Assembly: GCA_034005525.1 (NCBI GenBank)
Contig: JAVEUP010000005.1
Span: 38,159-102,158, forward strand
DNA: 64,000 bases
Source of the DNA: PWXP01 sp034005525
Lineage (GTDB): Bacteria > Planctomycetota > Planctomycetia > Pirellulales > Thermoguttaceae
Direction: 5' to 3'
The position numbers were made by a program, and so were the translations under genes. Below are positions 28,494 through 37,498 of this stretch, one piece after another (position 1 is the stretch's first letter; each line of letters opens with the position of its first letter). The notes beneath the pieces are model-generated. The model did not search any database. It was not told the DNA's origin and was given only the letters and a program-made list of their open reading frames with translations.

Positions 28494-31400
28494 ATGAGAA
28501 TGAACGTGCTGCTTTCGGTCTTCAAGCGGGATTTTGTGAGCTACTTCACAAGTCCGCTGGGGTATGTCTTCGTTTGGCTCTTTGTGTTCCTCGGGACCAT
28601 CGCCGCCTTCTGGACCAACGAGTTCTTCAATGCAAACCTGGCAAACCTGAACCAGTTGAACTTCTGGTTCCCGTTTATCATGTTGGCGTTCATTCCCGCC
28701 ATTACCATGAGTGTTTGGGCGGAAGAGCGGCGGCAGGGAACGGATGAGTTGCTTTTGACCATTCCGGTGGCCGACTTCGACGTCGTGCTGGGCAAGTACC
28801 TGGCGGCGGTGGCGATTTACACAGTGTCGCTGTTGTTCTCGCTGCTGTGTAACTATGCCGTGTTGGAAACGCTGGGCAGCCCGGACGTCGGCCTGCTGCT
28901 GGGCACCTACTGCGGCTATTGGTTCGTCGGCCTGGCCATGCTGGCCGTGGGTATGGTGGGATCGTTTCTGACGCGGAACCTCACGGTGGCGTTCATCCTC
29001 GGGGCTTTGTTCAACGCGCCGCTGGTGCTGGCCGTTTGGTCCGATTCGATCATGCCTCCGCAGTTGGCCCAGGCGGTGCAGCCGTGGAGCGTGGGTCAGC
29101 AGTTCGCCGATTTCGGCAGCGGCGTGATCAGCCTTTCCTCAATCGTGTATTTCGCCACGGTCGTCGTGATCATGCTATACCTGTGCATGGTGCTGATCGG
29201 ACGCCGGCATTGGGCTCGCGGAACCGACTGGGCCGTGCAAGCCGGACATTTCGGCGTCCGTACCCTGTCGCTGGGCGCCATGGCGGTATGCACGATCCTC
29301 CTGTTCGATTGGCACGATGCCCGCCTCGATGTCACCAGTGAACGAATCAACAGCCTGTCGCCCCAGACAATCAGGCTCGTCGGCGAGTTGAAGCCGGAGC
29401 AACCCGTCCAAATCGAGGCGTTCATCAGCCCCCGCGTGCCTGAGTCGTATGTACAAACCAAGGCCAACTTGGAAAGCGTGCTGCGCGAGGTGCGGGCGTT
29501 GGCGGGCGAGAAGATTCGGGTTCGGATCCACAGCACCGAACCGTTCAGCGAAGAGGCCGCATACGCCGAAAAACGGTACGAAATTCAGCCGCGACAGGTG
29601 CCCGATCTCAGCAGGGGCGCCGTCAGCATGGATCGGATATTCATGGGTTTGGCGATAACCTGTGGGTTGGAGCGGGTGGTGCTGCCGTTTGTCGACCGCG
29701 GTATCCCTGTGGAATATGAACTGGTCCGCTCGGTGGCCACGGTGACCGACCAGGATCGGAAGCGGATTGGCGTTGTCGATACCGATGCTCCGCTGTTCGG
29801 CCGATTCAACATGCAGTCGATGATGCCCGGGCAGGATTGGCCGATTATTCCCGAATTGCGAAAGCAGTACGACGTTGTCCGGATCGACCCGAATGAACCG
29901 ATTACCGAGGAGGTGGACGCGCTGCTGGTTGTGCAGCCGTCGAGTCTTGGCCCGGACGGAATGGAGCACTTCATTGCCGCCGTTGAACGCGGAGTACCGA
30001 CGGCAATCTTCGAGGACCCGTTCCCCGTGTTTGCCGCTGGCGTGCCCGCCACTAGCATGCCGAAAAACCCGCCACAAATGAACCCGATGATGGGTATGAT
30101 GGGGCAGCAGCAGTCACTGCCGAAGGGCGATATCGGCCAGCTTTGGCGTTTGTTGGGCGTCGACTTCATCCCGGACCAGGTCGTATGGCAGAGCTATAAC
30201 CCGTATCGCAAGGCTGGAACGTTTCCCGAAGAGTTCGTGTTCGTCGACGAAGGCGCCGGCGCCAAGGAAACGTTCAGTTCCGACAGTCGAATCACCGGCG
30301 GGCTTCAGCAAGTTCTCTTCCCCTTCCCCGGCGCCCTGTCGAAGCTCCATGTTTCCGAACTCGATTTCAAGCCCCTGGCAAGGACGGGCAGCGAAACCGG
30401 AAATGTGCGTTTCCACGATTTGGTGAACATGGGCATGTTTGGCCGGCCCACCGGACTGAACGAGAACCCGCGGCGTACGCCAACCGGCAACAGCTACGTT
30501 CTGGCCGCGCGAATTCGCGGCAAGCTGCCGCCGGCCGAGCAGATGGCCGAGGATGAGCCGGTGTCGGAGCCGCCGGCCGAGGAAGCGATGCCCGCCGAGG
30601 AAGCGGCACCGGCTGAGGAAGTGGCACCGGCTGAGGAAGCGGCACCGGCTGAGGAAGCGGCACCCGAGCCGGAGGATTCGCAGCCGGCCGCGGCCGATGC
30701 GCCTGCCGAAAGTGCTCCTGCGGATGATCCTGCTCCGGAGCCGGACGATGAAATGCCGGCGGCGGAGGAAGGATCGCCCTCCGTTGCGGCTGAAGAAGAG
30801 CCAGTGGACGCCCCGCAGGTGGAATCGCCGGCCGGCGAACCGGAGCCCGGGCCCGCCCGCCGCGGCGAAATCGACGTCGTGGTGGTTGCCGATCTGGATA
30901 TGCTCACGCCGCAGTTCTTCCAGATTCGGGAAGAGGGCCAGCGGCCCGAGTTGGGCTTCTACTTCGATTTCGACAACGTGACGTTCGTTCTCAACGTGCT
31001 GGACGCGCTGGCCGGTGACGACCGGTTCATCGACATCCGCTCCCGCCGCCCAAAGTACCGGACCCTAAGCCGCATTGAAGAGCGAACGGAAGTGGCGAGG
31101 GAAGAAACGGGCAAGGCAAGGGAGAGGCTCCGCGAAGAGTTCGAGAAGACCCGTGCGGAGGAGCAGGAGAAGCTTGATCGCGAGATCGAGCGGCTCCGCG
31201 AACGGATGCAGAAGGAGAAACTCGGAGCAGTCGAAATTGCCACGCGCATCCAGACGGTGCTGAACGACCGCCAGCGGCGGCTCGATATTCGGTTGGAACA
31301 GCTCCAGCAGTCGATGGATCGCGAGGTGAACGAGATCGAGACGACCTTGGCACTCGAGGTGCGCCGCGTTCAGGACACGTACAAGTTCTGGGCGGTTGCC

Positions 31401-31496
31401 CTGCCACCGATTCCGCCCCTGCTGTTGGCCGTGATCGTCTTCTTCACCCGCAGAATGAAGGAGCGCGAGGGCGTGGCGAAGACTCGCCTTCGGTAG
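28494..31496 (+). CDS. ABC-2 permease fused to GldG-like auxiliary domain
   Basis: This 1,000-residue protein joins two parts that are separate genes (gldF, gldG) in Bacteroidetes. Residues 1 to about 265 are an ABC-2 permease with six hydrophobic helices (start VFKRDFVSYFTSPLGYVFVW). The following domain (VTSERINSLSPQTIRLVGEL to FVDRGIPVEYELVRSV) is the periplasmic GldG/ABC-auxiliary type. An Ala/Pro/Glu-rich linker (about 680-790) includes an 18-bp tandem repeat. A charged coiled coil spans about 860-960 and a final transmembrane helix lies near the C-terminus. The frame is open from TTG 28485; ATG 28494 or 28500 is the likely start. The exported substrate is unknown. Confidence 0.87.
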   Translation: MRMNVLLSVFKRDFVSYFTSPLGYVFVWLFVFLGTIAAFWTNEFFNANLANLNQLNFWFPFIMLAFIPAITMSVWAEERRQGTDELLLTIPVADFDVVLGKYLAAVAIYTVSLLFSLLCNYAVLETLGSPDVGLLLGTYCGYWFVGLAMLAVGMVGSFLTRNLTVAFILGALFNAPLVLAVWSDSIMPPQLAQAVQPWSVGQQFADFGSGVISLSSIVYFATVVVIMLYLCMVLIGRRHWARGTDWAVQAGHFGVRTLSLGAMAVCTILLFDWHDARLDVTSERINSLSPQTIRLVGELKPEQPVQIEAFISPRVPESYVQTKANLESVLREVRALAGEKIRVRIHSTEPFSEEAAYAEKRYEIQPRQVPDLSRGAVSMDRIFMGLAITCGLERVVLPFVDRGIPVEYELVRSVATVTDQDRKRIGVVDTDAPLFGRFNMQSMMPGQDWPIIPELRKQYDVVRIDPNEPITEEVDALLVVQPSSLGPDGMEHFIAAVERGVPTAIFEDPFPVFAAGVPATSMPKNPPQMNPMMGMMGQQQSLPKGDIGQLWRLLGVDFIPDQVVWQSYNPYRKAGTFPEEFVFVDEGAGAKETFSSDSRITGGLQQVLFPFPGALSKLHVSELDFKPLARTGSETGNVRFHDLVNMGMFGRPTGLNENPRRTPTGNSYVLAARIRGKLPPAEQMAEDEPVSEPPAEEAMPAEEAAPAEEVAPAEEAAPAEEAAPEPEDSQPAAADAPAESAPADDPAPEPDDEMPAAEEGSPSVAAEEEPVDAPQVESPAGEPEPGPARRGEIDVVVVADLDMLTPQFFQIREEGQRPELGFYFDFDNVTFVLNVLDALAGDDRFIDIRSRRPKYRTLSRIEERTEVAREETGKARERLREEFEKTRAEEQEKLDREIERLRERMQKEKLGAVEIATRIQTVLNDRQRRLDIRLEQLQQSMDREVNEIETTLALEVRRVQDTYKFWAVALPPIPPLLLAVIVFFTRRMKEREGVAKTRLR
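30576..30665 (+). repeat. five 18-bp in-frame tandem repeats
   Basis: Five units related to GCTGAGGAAGCGGCACCG run head to tail inside the permease/GldG fusion gene and encode (A/P)AEE-type hexads. Copy number could vary between strains without breaking the frame. Confidence 0.85.
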
Positions 31497-31558
31497 GCGA
31501 TACTGGAGGCCGGCGCCGGCGGTGACGCGGTAGTACGTATTTCCACGGAAACCATACT

Positions 31559-33244
31559 ATGAATGAAAACACGAAGACTCTAACGTTTGTTGTTGTGGCC
31601 GGGCTGGTGGTGGTCGTTGCCGTCTTGATCCGGCCGCGGCCGCCCCGGGCTACTGAGGAGACCGATGTTCGGGGACAGTCGTTGTTCGCCGATTTCCAGC
31701 CTCTGGACGCCACGAGTCTGGAAATATTCGATTTCGATGAGGAGCGGGCGACCGTGCGGCCTTTCAAGGTGGTCCAGGCGCCCGGTAAGGACGGCACTGT
31801 GCGGTGGTCGATTCCCTCACACGATAATTACCCCGCCGATGCACAGAACCAGCTTGCTGATGCGGCCTCAAGCATGATGGGCCTCACCATTCTCGACAAG
31901 GTGGCCGATTCGCCCGGCGAGCATGCAACGTATGGCGTTATCGAGCCGGATCCCGCCCGGCTGCGAGCCGGCGCCACCGGCGTGGGAACAAAGGTGATCC
32001 TCCGCGATAAGGATAACAAGGAACTGGTCTCACTAATCATCGGAAGAGATGTTCCAGACCGGCAGAATCTTCGCTACGTGCGGCGCGTGGGTGAGGACCC
32101 CGTCTACATCGTCGAGGTGAAGACCGATAAGCTGTCCACGAAGTTCGAGGACTGGATTGAGGAGGATCTGCTGAAGATCAGCACATGGGACATCCGCGAA
32201 GTGCGGGCGCTCGACTACTCGTTCGACGAGTTGGCCGGCCAGCCCAACATTCGCGGGCAGTTCGCGCTCCGGTACAACGACACGGGCGATCCACGTTGGG
32301 AGCTGCTTGAAGATCGCGTGATCCAGGACGGAGCCTGGGTGGACCGCCAGCTCGGCGAGGACCAGGAGTTGGACGCCACGAAGCTCGACGCCATGCGCAA
32401 CGCGTTCGACGATCTGGAGATTGTCGACGTGGCGACCAAGCCCGAGGGACTCAGTTCCGACCTGCGCGACACGGGCACCTTTCGCACGAACCGAGAGGCC
32501 GTCATGTCGTTGGCCAACCGTGGTTTCTACCTGGTTCCCGTTGGTGGGCAGCATTACGAGTTGCTTTCCAGCGAGGGTGAGGTGCGCGTCATCATGAAGG
32601 ATGGCGTGCAATACACCCTGCGCTTCGGCAACGTCGCAGCAGGCACCGGCGGCGGCCGGGTTGTGGGCGAGGAGACAACCGAGGACCCCGAGACTGACCT
32701 GAACCGCTTCATCTTTGTCATGGCCGAGTTCAACCCCGACATGATCGAGAAGCCGGAACTCGAACCCCTCCCCGGCGATACGCCGAAGGCGGAAACCGGC
32801 GACGAGAAGCCCGATGACACATCGCCCGAAGGTGATGCGGTCGACGGCGAGGACAAGCCCGGCGACCCGCCGGACTCGGGGGAATCGGACGATGAGCCCG
32901 CTGATAAAGGCCAAGCAGAAGACGAAGGCGCCGAGAAGGACCTTCAGGCCGAGCGCGAGCGGATCGAGCGCGAGAACAAACGCAAGCAAGACGAGTACGA
33001 CAGGAAGATCGAAGACGGCAAGAAGAAGGTCCAGGAACTGAACGACCGGTTCGCCGACTGGTACTACGTGATCTCGGACGAGGTCTACAAGAAGATCCAT
33101 TTAAGCCGGGATGAGATCGTCAAGCCGAAAGAGAAGAAGACGGATGACGACCACGAGCACGAGCACGGCGACGAAGACTCGGACGAGAACCCGTTGAAGA
33201 CGTTCGGCAACATGAAAGAAGCAGGCCCCGAAGGCGATCGGTAG
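31559..33244 (+). CDS. DUF4340-type membrane-anchored protein
   Basis: This 561-residue protein has an N-terminal anchor (residues 8-25, LTFVVVAGLVVVVAVLI) and a periplasmic domain of the DUF4340 type (SLEIFDFDEERATVRPFKV, SSMMGLTILDKVADSP, VGTKVILRDKDNKELVSLIIG). DUF4340 genes usually follow gldG-like genes, as here. From about residue 395 the protein becomes strongly acidic and lysine-rich (KAETGDEKPDDTSPEG, RERIERENKRKQDEYDRK), probably disordered and then coiled coil. Its role is thought to be an accessory of the ABC system; the mechanism is unknown. Confidence 0.85.
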   Translation: MNENTKTLTFVVVAGLVVVVAVLIRPRPPRATEETDVRGQSLFADFQPLDATSLEIFDFDEERATVRPFKVVQAPGKDGTVRWSIPSHDNYPADAQNQLADAASSMMGLTILDKVADSPGEHATYGVIEPDPARLRAGATGVGTKVILRDKDNKELVSLIIGRDVPDRQNLRYVRRVGEDPVYIVEVKTDKLSTKFEDWIEEDLLKISTWDIREVRALDYSFDELAGQPNIRGQFALRYNDTGDPRWELLEDRVIQDGAWVDRQLGEDQELDATKLDAMRNAFDDLEIVDVATKPEGLSSDLRDTGTFRTNREAVMSLANRGFYLVPVGGQHYELLSSEGEVRVIMKDGVQYTLRFGNVAAGTGGGRVVGEETTEDPETDLNRFIFVMAEFNPDMIEKPELEPLPGDTPKAETGDEKPDDTSPEGDAVDGEDKPGDPPDSGESDDEPADKGQAEDEGAEKDLQAERERIERENKRKQDEYDRKIEDGKKKVQELNDRFADWYYVISDEVYKKIHLSRDEIVKPKEKKTDDDHEHEHGDEDSDENPLKTFGNMKEAGPEGDR

Positions 33245-33473
33245 ACGCCCAGCTTGGTGCATAAGGTCAAGGCCGGTGGCTGTCGGTTGCCGGTCGGTCT
33301 CGTGCCTCGGGCTCCCATGTATCCCAAAATCAACGCCAACGGTTTGACATTCTTGCATTCCGTCGGCTGGAAAGTTGGCATTGACTCGGGCTTCTTTCTG
33401 GGGGTATGCTCTTGCCTCGAAGCCCCCTTTGCCTGTGCTTATTCCTTGCCCGTTGCGGCGCCGAGTGTCTGTA

Positions 33474-34136
33474 ATGGATATCCTTGCCCAAGTGAAGCCG
33501 GCTTCCGTACGGCTTCGGCTGGTTCTCGTTTCCGTGATCGCCTCTGGGTGCTCGGCTTTGCAGCCCCTTCCACCGCACCAAGGCGACGGGTTTTTCGACG
33601 ACACCTCTTGGCGCTTCCCCCACCGCTCTGTGGGTGTTCCCGTGTGGGGCTTCCAAGTCGTGTTTCCCGAGTTCTGTCCCGGTGACGCGTATGACGCCGC
33701 ATTTCAGTTTAGCGGACTTCCCCAAATCGGGCGGGAGGCAGGTGTCTATCTGTTATTGAGCAGTTCGGGTGGCGAGACGCAGGAAGAATCGGAATGGCAG
33801 GCGAATGAGATGGCGAAACAGGAAGACCAGATGGATCTGCATACGCTCCAAACCAAGCTCAAAGACGAGCTTACGGCGGTTTGGGAATTTGAAGTACGCG
33901 ACTCACAGGATCATGTCATTACGAGTGTGGCGAAGCCACTGAGCGAATTGACCTGGAGCACACCATTCAGAGAAAGTGGCTACGGTATCTACAGCTCTTC
34001 TTCCGGGGCCGGAGACGGATCGCACTTCCACACTCGCGAGAACGAACGCTATACACTTCGTGTGCGATACCGACCTGATGAACGGCTTCGTCCATTTCGG
34101 GCGCGCATCTATCTGCAATGCGGAGGAAGCATCTGA
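33474..34136 (+). CDS. small secreted lipoprotein, unknown
   Basis: The frame is open from 33375, but the ATG at 33474 begins a lipoprotein signal (VRLRLVLVSVIASGCSALQ) with lipobox IASGC, giving 220 residues. The mature part is polar and beta-rich (AGVYLLLSSSGGETQEES, YTLRVRYRPDERLRPFRARI). No family is recognised. It stands 229 bp after the DUF4340 gene; that gap holds no other convincing feature. It converges with the mannose-1-phosphate guanylyltransferase gene. Confidence 0.6.
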   Translation: MDILAQVKPASVRLRLVLVSVIASGCSALQPLPPHQGDGFFDDTSWRFPHRSVGVPVWGFQVVFPEFCPGDAYDAAFQFSGLPQIGREAGVYLLLSSSGGETQEESEWQANEMAKQEDQMDLHTLQTKLKDELTAVWEFEVRDSQDHVITSVAKPLSELTWSTPFRESGYGIYSSSSGAGDGSHFHTRENERYTLRVRYRPDERLRPFRARIYLQCGGSI

Positions 34137-34211
34137 TTCCGACCGTTCGCATGGCAAGGCCAGGTGGGCCGAGGCACAATGCCCGCCACACTGGCTGTCG
34201 CCTGCCACTTG

Positions 34212-35309
34212 CTACAAGTACTCCGCCCAGCCGCGTTTCTGGAGTTCGTCTACGACGTGGCGGATGCTCTCTTCGTGGTCTTTGTGGGCGACCAGCGTGG
34301 CGTCGGACGTGTGGACCACAATGCAGTCGGCCAGGCCGACGGTGACAATCAGGTGGTCGCGGCCACCGCGCACGATTGTGCCGGATGTTTCAATGCCCAG
34401 GTGCTTCGCGTCGAGCGTGTTGCCGTCTTCGTCGACTCCCTTCAGTCGCGCCAAGGCACGCCAGCTTCCCACGTCGTCCCAGTCGAACGGTGCCTCGACC
34501 ACCAGTACCTCCTCCGCCCGTTCCATGACCGCGTAGTCGATCGACTTGCCCTTGATTGCCGTGAACTCCTTCCGGAGCGTGCCCTCGAACTGCGCCGTAT
34601 CGATGCTCTCGGCGAGCGCGGCAAGGCGCTCATGCATTTCCGGCTCGAATCGTTGAAGCTCTTCAAGAATACGTCTCGCCTTCCAGACGAAAATACCCGA
34701 ATTCCAACTGTAACGGCCCGCCTCAAGGTATTGCCTGGCCGTTTCCAGATCGGGTTTCTCGCGGAATCGCCTGACGCGGTAGGTCCCGGGAGAGCTGGGG
34801 AATTCCGCACGAGTCTTCAACTCGACTGCCTCGCCCCGCTCAATATACCCGAATCCTTCGGCCGGATAGGTAGGTGGAATACCGAAGGTGATCAGTCGGC
34901 GGGGGTCCTCCTCGACCAGCGCCTCGGCGTACCGGATCGCCTCGCGAAACGTCTCTTCCGACGCAATCACGTGATCGGCAGGCATGACGCCCATGACGGC
35001 GTCCGGGTCGTGTCGGACGATCATGTGCGCGGCGAGCCCGATGCATGGCGCCGTGTTCCGCTTACATGGTTCGGCCAGAATCGAGCCGCGCGGGAGTTCA
35101 GGCAACTCTTGGGCAATCGACGCGGCCAGTTCCGCCGTGGTCGATACGATCAACCGGTCGCGCGATGCCAAGCCACGCAGCCGGTTCACCGTCGTCCGGA
35201 TCATCGTCGTACCGCCCAGCATGGGCAGGAGCTGTTTTGGGCGCCGGGCACGGCTTTCCGGCCAGAATCGGGTACCAGTACCTCCTGCCATTATGACGGC
35301 ATACAACAT
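34212..35309 (-). CDS. manC: mannose-1-phosphate guanylyltransferase
   Basis: This 365-residue enzyme makes GDP-mannose from GTP and mannose-1-phosphate, for glycans and capsule. The nucleotidyltransferase signature MAGGTGTRFWPESR is at the N-terminus, followed by RRPKQLLP. Also visible are EPCKRNTAPCIGLAA, a metal-binding MPADHVI, GFGYIERG and the left-handed beta-helix-type tail FDWDDVGSWRAL. It is the short form without a fused phosphomannose isomerase domain. It follows the UDP-sugar pyrophosphorylase gene by 32 bp, so both nucleotide-sugar enzymes are probably co-transcribed. Confidence 0.95.
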   Translation of the reverse strand: MLYAVIMAGGTGTRFWPESRARRPKQLLPMLGGTTMIRTTVNRLRGLASRDRLIVSTTAELAASIAQELPELPRGSILAEPCKRNTAPCIGLAAHMIVRHDPDAVMGVMPADHVIASEETFREAIRYAEALVEEDPRRLITFGIPPTYPAEGFGYIERGEAVELKTRAEFPSSPGTYRVRRFREKPDLETARQYLEAGRYSWNSGIFVWKARRILEELQRFEPEMHERLAALAESIDTAQFEGTLRKEFTAIKGKSIDYAVMERAEEVLVVEAPFDWDDVGSWRALARLKGVDEDGNTLDAKHLGIETSGTIVRGGRDHLIVTVGLADCIVVHTSDATLVAHKDHEESIRHVVDELQKRGWAEYL

Positions 35310-35341
35310 GATTCACTCGACTTTCGTGGGATTCTTGTATC

Positions 35342-36760
35342 TTAATGGAAATAGGTGTCCTGTGTCACCTGGGTTCCCGGTGTGATCTTCCGAGCGGCGT
35401 CCTCCGCGTCGAGTGCAAACAGTGGGCTGATCTCGACGCTAACATTCTCGCCAACAGTTGCTCCGGCTGCCATGAGCCACCGCCGGTGCTCAGCGATCAT
35501 CTGTTTCTGCACATGTTCCGGCGTATCGTCAGCAGCACCGGCCGCATTCTTCAGGGGCGCAAAGCCCTGATTCCGATCGATTTCCACCACAATGGCATTT
35601 CGGGCCGAGGGAATCAGGTCGAAGATGAATCGCTCGAACTTCAGCGCGTTTGGTTCCTCCGGTTCGATTCGGCGGCCCTCTTCGGAGATGTAGGAGACCT
35701 TCTTGTGTGCCCTGTGGAAGGGCAACGCCTCAGCCTGGTCGGCCATGCGTCGCAAGAACGCCAATTCCATCAGATGCACGGCGATACTGCCCGCCCAAAT
35801 GGGGAGCGAACCGTCAGCCGCGCGCCGTTCGCCCACGTCGTCGGGCAGGTCGCTGTACTCGATGACGCGCAGCCGCCCGTCCACCTCGACAACATTTCCC
35901 ACCCGCTCCATTGGCGACTGCTTCGCAATCACCTGCGTGGAAAGCTCCGACCCAGCCAGCCGGTGGTAGCCGATGAACTCGGCCGAACCGAACTGCACGA
36001 GCGGGTTGTCGACCTGGAAATAGAACAATGTACGGATTCCGCGCTGAGCAAGCTCATCGAGAACGCCGCTGCTTGCGACGGCAGCCAGCAGTCCACCGTG
36101 TCCATCCGGGCTCAGGGCAACCCGATCTCTTGCGACCAGCAAGACCTTCCCGGTTTGAGCGTCCACTGCTGGCATCGTGCCCTGGCAGAAGAACAATACG
36201 TCGTCTTCGGGTAGGCCGAATCGGCCATGTTCCGCCAAAAACTTGCGTATCTGCCCGTCAGTAGCCGGGCTTGTCATGATGCCAAGGGGCATGGGCACCC
36301 CAAATCGCCTGCTGACAGCCAGTACTTTCTCGATCAGAATTTGCAGCAACGAATTGCGGGAAACCGGCCCGATGGGGAACATCGCCTTTGGATATCCAAA
36401 GCCAAGGCGTGTTCCTTGCCCGCCCGCCACCAGAATCGCAGCGATCTCACCGGCTGCGAGGGCCTCGCGGCCGGCCTGACGTGCCACCTGAGGCGGAGGA
36501 TTCGAAAAGACTGTTCCTGTCTCAGGCGATAGTCGCACGCCGGGCGGCGAACCGGCGCGACTGGCCAACGCGCGGATGTCGCCCTCCATGTCCCGGTTCT
36601 GAAAGAGTCGATCAACCAACTCGAGATCAAGCCCGTGAATCTGCGCGGCCAATGACTGCCGCTGTGTATGGTCCAGTTCATCCCAGAAGCGCAGTAACTG
36701 CCCCTGTCCGTATGCGGCCAACCTGTGCTCGAGTTTCTGCTTCACAGAATCCTTCCACAT
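35342..36760 (-). CDS. UDP-N-acetylglucosamine/UDP-sugar pyrophosphorylase, eukaryote-like
   Basis: This 472-residue cytosolic enzyme belongs to the UDPGP family (eukaryotic UAP1-like), which forms UDP-GlcNAc/GalNAc or UDP-glucose from UTP and the sugar-1-phosphate. The pyrophosphorylase loop is ILVAGGQGTRLGFGYPKAMF. Other family motifs are LGIMTSPATDG, FFCQGTMPAVD, ALSPDGHGGLLAA, YFQVDNPLVQ and the acceptor-side RNAIVVEIDRNQGFAPLKNA. The frame is open from 36817; the start at 36760 (MWKDSVKQKLEHRL) is the best guess, with no good Shine-Dalgarno. This differs from the bacterial GlmU type. Exact sugar specificity is not certain. Confidence 0.9.
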   Translation of the reverse strand: MWKDSVKQKLEHRLAAYGQGQLLRFWDELDHTQRQSLAAQIHGLDLELVDRLFQNRDMEGDIRALASRAGSPPGVRLSPETGTVFSNPPPQVARQAGREALAAGEIAAILVAGGQGTRLGFGYPKAMFPIGPVSRNSLLQILIEKVLAVSRRFGVPMPLGIMTSPATDGQIRKFLAEHGRFGLPEDDVLFFCQGTMPAVDAQTGKVLLVARDRVALSPDGHGGLLAAVASSGVLDELAQRGIRTLFYFQVDNPLVQFGSAEFIGYHRLAGSELSTQVIAKQSPMERVGNVVEVDGRLRVIEYSDLPDDVGERRAADGSLPIWAGSIAVHLMELAFLRRMADQAEALPFHRAHKKVSYISEEGRRIEPEEPNALKFERFIFDLIPSARNAIVVEIDRNQGFAPLKNAAGAADDTPEHVQKQMIAEHRRWLMAAGATVGENVSVEISPLFALDAEDAARKITPGTQVTQDTYFH

Positions 36761-36854
36761 TCGTGTAGCGACGGTCCAGGGGTATGGCTTGGTGCAGTCC
36801 TTCGCGTGCCGGCTCAATGCGGGTCGCTGCGGACTCGCACTATTCTACCAACCA

Positions 36855-37478
36855 CTACCCGGTCTGCTGTGGGACGCTGCCTTCTTGAGGCTGGTAAACG
36901 GCCGCCTCGGTAACAACCTTGTGCATGGGAACGTCGTGCGGCAAGACTGGAATCGCGTCGACCAATTGGCATTCAAAGGCGATACCGACGGCGGTAACGC
37001 CCGGCGGTGCTTGCGCTAGCAGGCGGTCGTAGTAGCCGGCTCCCTGGCCGATGCGCCCACCCTGGCGGTCGAATGCTACACCCGGCACCACAACGAGGTC
37101 CGACGGTTCGAGGCAGACCTCGCGGCTATCGGTCCGGCGCAGTTCGAGCCGGGGCTCCAGGATTCCCAGCATGCCCGGCTCCAAATCGTCGCGATGCTCA
37201 AGGCGGAACAGGGTCAACTCGCCGTTTTCGCAGTAGGGCACCACAATCTGCTTGCCCGAAAGCCAGACGTCGCCCAAGAACGGCCAGGTGCGCACCTCGC
37301 TGCGATGGCCAATATAGAGTACCACGCGCCGTGCTCGCCCGTATTCAGGCAGCGCGACCAGCCGTTTCCAGATGGCTTGGCTCAGCAGTTCTTTGTCGGG
37401 CAGCGCAACGCGCCGGCTGCGGATTTCCGCCCGCAAGAGTTGTTTCTTCCGGCGAATCGCTTCTTCCGATGGCGTCAT
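36855..37478 (-). CDS. 5-formyltetrahydrofolate cyclo-ligase
   Basis: This 207-residue enzyme converts 5-formyl-THF to 5,10-methenyl-THF with ATP. The diagnostic motif GGRIGQGAGYYDR is near the C-terminus. Also visible are the N-terminal basic helix KKQLLRAEIRSRR, the hydrophobic VVLYIGHRSEVRTWPF and LVVVPGVAFD. The frame stays open far upstream, but the conserved N-terminus fixes the start at the ATG (37478), with AAGGAAGG about 12 nt before it. It lies 20 bp after the gamma-glutamyltransferase gene. Confidence 0.93.
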   Translation of the reverse strand: MTPSEEAIRRKKQLLRAEIRSRRVALPDKELLSQAIWKRLVALPEYGRARRVVLYIGHRSEVRTWPFLGDVWLSGKQIVVPYCENGELTLFRLEHRDDLEPGMLGILEPRLELRRTDSREVCLEPSDLVVVPGVAFDRQGGRIGQGAGYYDRLLAQAPPGVTAVGIAFECQLVDAIPVLPHDVPMHKVVTEAAVYQPQEGSVPQQTG

Positions 37479-37498
37479 ACCGTGGCTGACCTTCCTTG

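Noticed and set aside
33254..33473. N-terminal extension of the lipoprotein gene and a nearby TTGACA
   Set aside because: The lipobox signal starts at 33474; no -10 lies at proper spacing from the TTGACA.
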